Assembly: GCA_023391635.1 (NCBI GenBank)
Contig: JAEWAQ010000061.1
Coordinates: forward strand, 57,723-121,722
Direction of reading: 5' to 3'
Source of the DNA: Bacillota bacterium
Lineage (GTDB): Bacteria > Bacillota > Bacilli > Paenibacillales > Paenibacillaceae
Length of the DNA stretch: 64,000 nt
The first letter of the stretch is position 1. Each line of letters begins with the position of its first letter. A program made the translations under genes and the position numbers. Below the pieces are notes generated by a model. The model saw only the letters and a program-made list of their open reading frames with translations. It was not told the DNA's origin and made no database searches. Positions 61,076 to 64,000 of the stretch are shown here, piece after piece.

Positions 61076-61825
61076 CTACAGCTGCTTGCGTTCGAACAGC
61101 ATCCATCCGGCCATATAAGCCATTATACAATAGGCGAGCAGCACAGCGGTGGTGTTCGTCAGCTTGCCGGCTTGCGCGCCGTCTCCGATCCACATCGCAT
61201 GCCAGTCCGTGTAGGAGAAGACCGACCAGACGGCGAGTTGCGGCAGCACGATCGGCAGCAGCTTCGCAGCGGCGTACAGCAGGATGACGAGCGCCATGGC
61301 GCCGGTGCTTTGGCGGAACCACTGGACGATGAACGCCGCGACTAGTCCGATCGCCATCATCGGCAGCCACGCTGCGGCGTAAGCTTGCAGATTGTCCAGC
61401 CAAGCGCCTGACGTGCCGCTGCTGCCGACAAGCCAATCCGCCATGGAAGACACCGCCCACAATGCGGCTAACTGGACGGCCACGTATGCCGCAATCGCCA
61501 GCGTCTTCGAAGCGAACACCTTGGCACGCGTAATCGGCCGGACGAGCACGAGCTTCAGCGTGCGGGCAGCCACTTCCCCGGAGAAGGAGTCCGCGGCCGT
61601 CATCATCATGAATAGCGGCAGCACCGTGAACGTATACAGGCTGAGCATCATCAGCGGCAAATTGTCGCCCAGACCGGCGATGACGACCGACCGGCTCCGT
61701 ATCGCCGACAGCCCGAACGCGGCTATCGTCGGCAAAATCAAAGTCAGCAGCAGGAAGCCTTTCGTTCTCCGTCTCGCCCCTGTTTTTTCCCATTCGTTCA
61801 CGAAATTCGCGTATAGGCTATGCAA
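61076..61825 (-). CDS. ABC-2 type transporter permease
   Basis: A 249-residue membrane protein with six hydrophobic segments. EWEKTGARRRTKGFLLLTLILPTIAAF and GEVAARTLKLVLVRPITRAKVFASK are typical of ABC-2 permeases such as those of bacitracin- or lantibiotic-type exporters. Overlaps the ATPase gene stop by 8 bp. Confidence 0.86.
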   Translation of the reverse strand: MHSLYANFVNEWEKTGARRRTKGFLLLTLILPTIAAFGLSAIRSRSVVIAGLGDNLPLMMLSLYTFTVLPLFMMMTAADSFSGEVAARTLKLVLVRPITRAKVFASKTLAIAAYVAVQLAALWAVSSMADWLVGSSGTSGAWLDNLQAYAAAWLPMMAIGLVAAFIVQWFRQSTGAMALVILLYAAAKLLPIVLPQLAVWSVFSYTDWHAMWIGDGAQAGKLTNTTAVLLAYCIMAYMAGWMLFERKQL

Positions 61826-62570
61826 GAACTTCCACCTTCTCCGTCTGCCGAATTTGGCCGATCACGTATTGTTCGAGCGTCCGCCCGTCCTGGAGCAGGT
61901 CGCGCACGGCTCCCTGACGAATCATCTCGCCTTCCTTCATAATGCCGATGCGGTCCGCGATCATGCCCAGGTCGTGGATCAGATGGCTGGAGATAAGGAA
62001 GGCGATCCCGCGTTCCCGGGCCAGCCGCTGCACGGTGCTGCGCACTTCCACCATCCCTTCGACATCGAGACCGTTCGCCGGTTCGTCCAGCACGACAAGC
62101 TGCGGATTCGCCAGCAGCGCCGAAGCGAGGCCGAGCCGCTGCTTCATGCCGAGCGAATAGCCGCGCACCTTCTCATGACGGTAAGAGGAGAGCCCGACCT
62201 GTTCCAGCGCTTCGTCGATCCGCGTCTTCGGCAGGTTGGAATAGAACCGGGCGGCCAGCTTCAGATTGTCGTAGGCGCTCATGTATTCATAGGCATCAGC
62301 CGTTTCGATCAGGCAGCCGACGCGGGCCATCGCTTGTTCGAATGCGTAAGCGGGCGAGTAGCCGAACAGGCGGATGCTTCCCGCGTCCGGTCGCAGCAGG
62401 CCGACGATCATCTTCAGCAGGGTCGTCTTGCCCGCGCCGTTCGGGCCGATCAAGCCGTAGATTTCGCCCGCGGAGATATGCAGGCTCGCGTCCCGCACGC
62501 CGCGGCCGTTGCCGTAGCGCTTGGATACGGCATCTACATGCAGCAGCGCGTTCAACGATGCCATCCCCAT
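61818..62570 (-). CDS. ABC transporter ATP-binding protein
   Basis: A 250-residue ATPase with Walker A GPNGAGKTTLLK, signature YSLGMKQRLGLASAL, Walker B LVVLDEPANGLD and the His-switch LISSHLIHDLG. It pairs with the ABC-2 permease. The ATG at 62570 overlaps the secreted-protein gene by 19 bp; ATG 62564 is an alternative. Confidence 0.92.
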   Translation of the reverse strand: MGMASLNALLHVDAVSKRYGNGRGVRDASLHISAGEIYGLIGPNGAGKTTLLKMIVGLLRPDAGSIRLFGYSPAYAFEQAMARVGCLIETADAYEYMSAYDNLKLAARFYSNLPKTRIDEALEQVGLSSYRHEKVRGYSLGMKQRLGLASALLANPQLVVLDEPANGLDVEGMVEVRSTVQRLARERGIAFLISSHLIHDLGMIADRIGIMKEGEMIRQGAVRDLLQDGRTLEQYVIGQIRQTEKVEVLA

Positions 62571-63514
62571 CCGCGCGCTTCGCCGTCTTCCTGACCGCGA
62601 TCGATCGCCTCTGTCGTCTTGCCGGTCAAGTCGATTCGTTCCGGAACGGTCCGGTTAACGTCCGAGAAGTCGAGATCAAGCCGGAGCGCGAGCTCGTGCG
62701 GCAAGCCGTCCGCATCCGTGCCGGTTACGACGATCCGCGCCGTTTGATGCTCAAGCACATTGTCGGCGCCAATATCGGCGTCCAGCTTAACGCTCGCGAC
62801 CCGAACATCGTCGGTTAACTGCGGAAGATTGCAATTCAGCGCGTTCGGCTGCGCGCCGTTATCAGCTGCGTCCGCAGCTGCGATCCCATGCGGTCCGAAA
62901 CCGTGATGCCCCGCACCGGAAGCAGCCAGCGATCCGATCGCATTCACGATGGCGGGAATTTGGCTGCCTGTCAGATGAAGCTCCGCGTGCTTGCCGCCAT
63001 CAGCCGTATTCTCGACTGTCGCCAGCTCCTTCATGTGGCCTGCGAGCATATCGAACAATTGCAGCACAGCCTGAGGCGGCTGGGAGGGAGCGCCGGTATT
63101 GGAACCCGCCTGTGCGTCGCCTGACTTCGAATCGCGATCGGCCCACTTCGGCTTAGGCGCTTCGGCTACGCGATACACGTCGCTGTCATCCGTTTTTACA
63201 ATTACTTTGTCGTCTTGCCGATAAACGTTCACTGCCCGCGACTGCGTGCCGTCCGTCAGGCTGGCGTCAACGCTTGCGGATTCCGCCGCCTCATTCCATT
63301 TGGCTTTCGCCTCTCCAGTCAGCACATTCGCGCCGTTATCCGTAACGGCGAACGACGCCTGGACGGTCAGATTCGCCTGCGCCTTCGTATGCAGCAATGC
63401 CGACTTGTACGCCTCGTATCCCGATGTATTCGCCATCGCGGACAGTCCGCCTGCCGCCAGCATGATCGCGCCAAGCGCGAAGCCGGTTCCCGCAATCAAC
63501 CATTTATGTTTCAT
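62552..63514 (-). CDS. Secreted or membrane-anchored protein of unknown function
   Basis: A 320-residue protein with an N-terminal hydrophobic segment (about residues 7-28, GTGFALGAIMLAAGGLSAMA) that acts as a signal or anchor. The middle holds a flexible Ser/Gly/Pro/Gln stretch. Repeated beta-rich blocks (TGEAKAKWNEAAESASVDASLTDG; LNCNLPQLTDDVRVASVKLDADIG) suggest an extracellular beta-rich fold; I do not recognise a named family. AGGAGG precedes the ATG. It leads an ABC exporter and two-component operon, which suggests a role in signal reception or stress defence. Confidence 0.7.
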   Translation of the reverse strand: MKHKWLIAGTGFALGAIMLAAGGLSAMANTSGYEAYKSALLHTKAQANLTVQASFAVTDNGANVLTGEAKAKWNEAAESASVDASLTDGTQSRAVNVYRQDDKVIVKTDDSDVYRVAEAPKPKWADRDSKSGDAQAGSNTGAPSQPPQAVLQLFDMLAGHMKELATVENTADGGKHAELHLTGSQIPAIVNAIGSLAASGAGHHGFGPHGIAAADAADNGAQPNALNCNLPQLTDDVRVASVKLDADIGADNVLEHQTARIVVTGTDADGLPHELALRLDLDFSDVNRTVPERIDLTGKTTEAIDRGQEDGEARGWGWHR

Positions 63515-63526
63515 TTGTAATCCTCC

Positions 63527-63613
63527 TCAAAATTTGTCTTGGAAGCTTCGGCCATCCGCCGCATGAACTTCTTCACCTCCGAGCGCCATTTTGCCGTCGC
63601 CTTCTGACTTCAT
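63527..63613 (-). CDS. Possible 28-residue leader ORF before the secreted-protein gene
   Basis: ATG 63613 (after GGGGGATAGG) reads MKSEGDGKMALGGEEVHAAD, then GRSFQDKF and TGA. Its stop abuts the GGAGGA ribosome site of the main gene, which suits translational coupling. It has no family features, and may be chance. Confidence 0.35.
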   Translation of the reverse strand: MKSEGDGKMALGGEEVHAADGRSFQDKF

Positions 63614-63650
63614 CCTATCCCCCGACTCTTGACGCCCTCTAAACCAATTC

Positions 63651-63669
63651 TTAAAAAAGTATTAAAAAG
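63651..63669. promoter_or_regulatory. Direct repeats spaced 11 bp, possible OmpR-type operator
   Basis: TTAAAAAA (63651) and TTAAAAAG (63662) are 11 bp apart, one helical turn, as OmpR-family sites often are. A weaker third copy, CTAAACCA, starts at 63639. They lie between the minus-strand operon and the plus-strand gene at the right edge. Confidence 0.4.
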
Positions 63670-63800
63670 CTGCGGCAGCGCGAAAAACCGGACTTTGGTC
63701 CAGGATGCGACTTGGCTTGGGCTGGTCGATGGATCGAGAAGGGCGCTGGTAAAATGGAACTATCGAATCAAGCGGGACGTTGACGGAGGAGAGGATACGA

Positions 63801-64000
63801 TTGAATAATCGCGCATTGATGGGGGCAGGGCTGCTCGCGGTAGGCATCATCCTGCTATTCCTAAGCAAAGGAGCGGATTTCGGGCCGGGAACGATGATCG
63901 CCTATTTATGGCCAAGCATGTTCGTCATTCCGCTCGGCTTGTTCTTCCACTGGATGTATTTCTCCATGCTCGCGCGCAGGGGCTCGGGGCTGCTCATACC
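63801..64000 (+). CDS. LiaF/LiaI-like small membrane protein, 3' end outside the window
   Basis: The frame begins TTG 63801 (GGAGGAGAGG upstream) and reads NNRALMGAGLLAVGIILLFL, then SKGADFGPGTMIAYLWPSMF, VIPLGLFFHWMYFS. Two hydrophobic segments with a Gly/Pro/Trp link fit the N-terminal domain of LiaF-like membrane stress proteins. It is divergent from the ABC and two-component operon and may belong to the same stress response. Only 66 codons are visible. Confidence 0.6.
   Translation, partial: MNNRALMGAGLLAVGIILLFLSKGADFGPGTMIAYLWPSMFVIPLGLFFHWMYFSMLARRGSGLLI

Overview
The window looks like a piece of chromosome from a moderately GC-rich Paenibacillaceae bacterium (Paenibacillus or Cohnella type). 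The evidence is three LplB/LplC-type carbohydrate importers without their own ATPase, two YesM/YesN two-component systems, a membrane-bound AraC regulator with an extracellular sensor, a copper-amine-oxidase-type stalk-domain protein, strong AGGAGG ribosome sites, many TTG/GTG starts and Gram-positive lipoboxes. No rRNA, tRNA, CRISPR array, phage or complete insertion sequence was seen.

Layout. 1-1.3 kb: 3' part of a DUF4832 glycoside-hydrolase-like gene. 1.4-7.2 kb: a four-gene glycoside cassette (GPH symporter, MerR regulator, GH5, GH109-like oxidoreductase/glycosidase) lying between two inverted copies of an ~80-bp element; the left copy is expanded into 51-bp tandem repeats. 7.3-12.7 kb: SWIM/SNF2 helicase, a secreted stalk-domain protein and an esterase. 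13.2-13.9 kb: a lipoprotein cytochrome c and a decayed sulfatase. 13.9-24.8 kb: AraC regulator facing a PhyH dioxygenase / isomerase / Gfo-Idh operon, then YesMN and a first importer. 24.9-30.9 kb: membrane AraC regulator and a second importer. 31-43.5 kb: mixed genes (nucleotidyltransferase, LTA synthase, paired lipases, CorA, ArsR-SRPBCC-DoxX operon, GH95 fucosidase, broken Uma2 gene, LrgAB). 43.5-57.6 kb: a second polysaccharide locus with an ADP-ribosylglycohydrolase-fold enzyme carrying carbohydrate-type accessory domains, YesMN, a third importer and a 1544-residue secreted heparinase-like protein. 57.9-63.5 kb: a minus-strand operon of a secreted protein, ABC exporter, two-component system and two small membrane proteins; a partial LiaF-like gene follows at the right edge.

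How it works together. Several loci follow one plan: a membrane sensor (YesM or dCache-AraC) detects a carbohydrate, its regulator turns on a lipoprotein-plus-two-permease importer, and nearby glycosidases or lyases supply or process the oligosaccharides. The importers probably share an ATPase encoded elsewhere. Decay is visible: a truncated sulfatase, a truncated Uma2 gene beside a hairpin element, and a fused partial copy of the 58-59.5 kb operon inserted just after lrgB.
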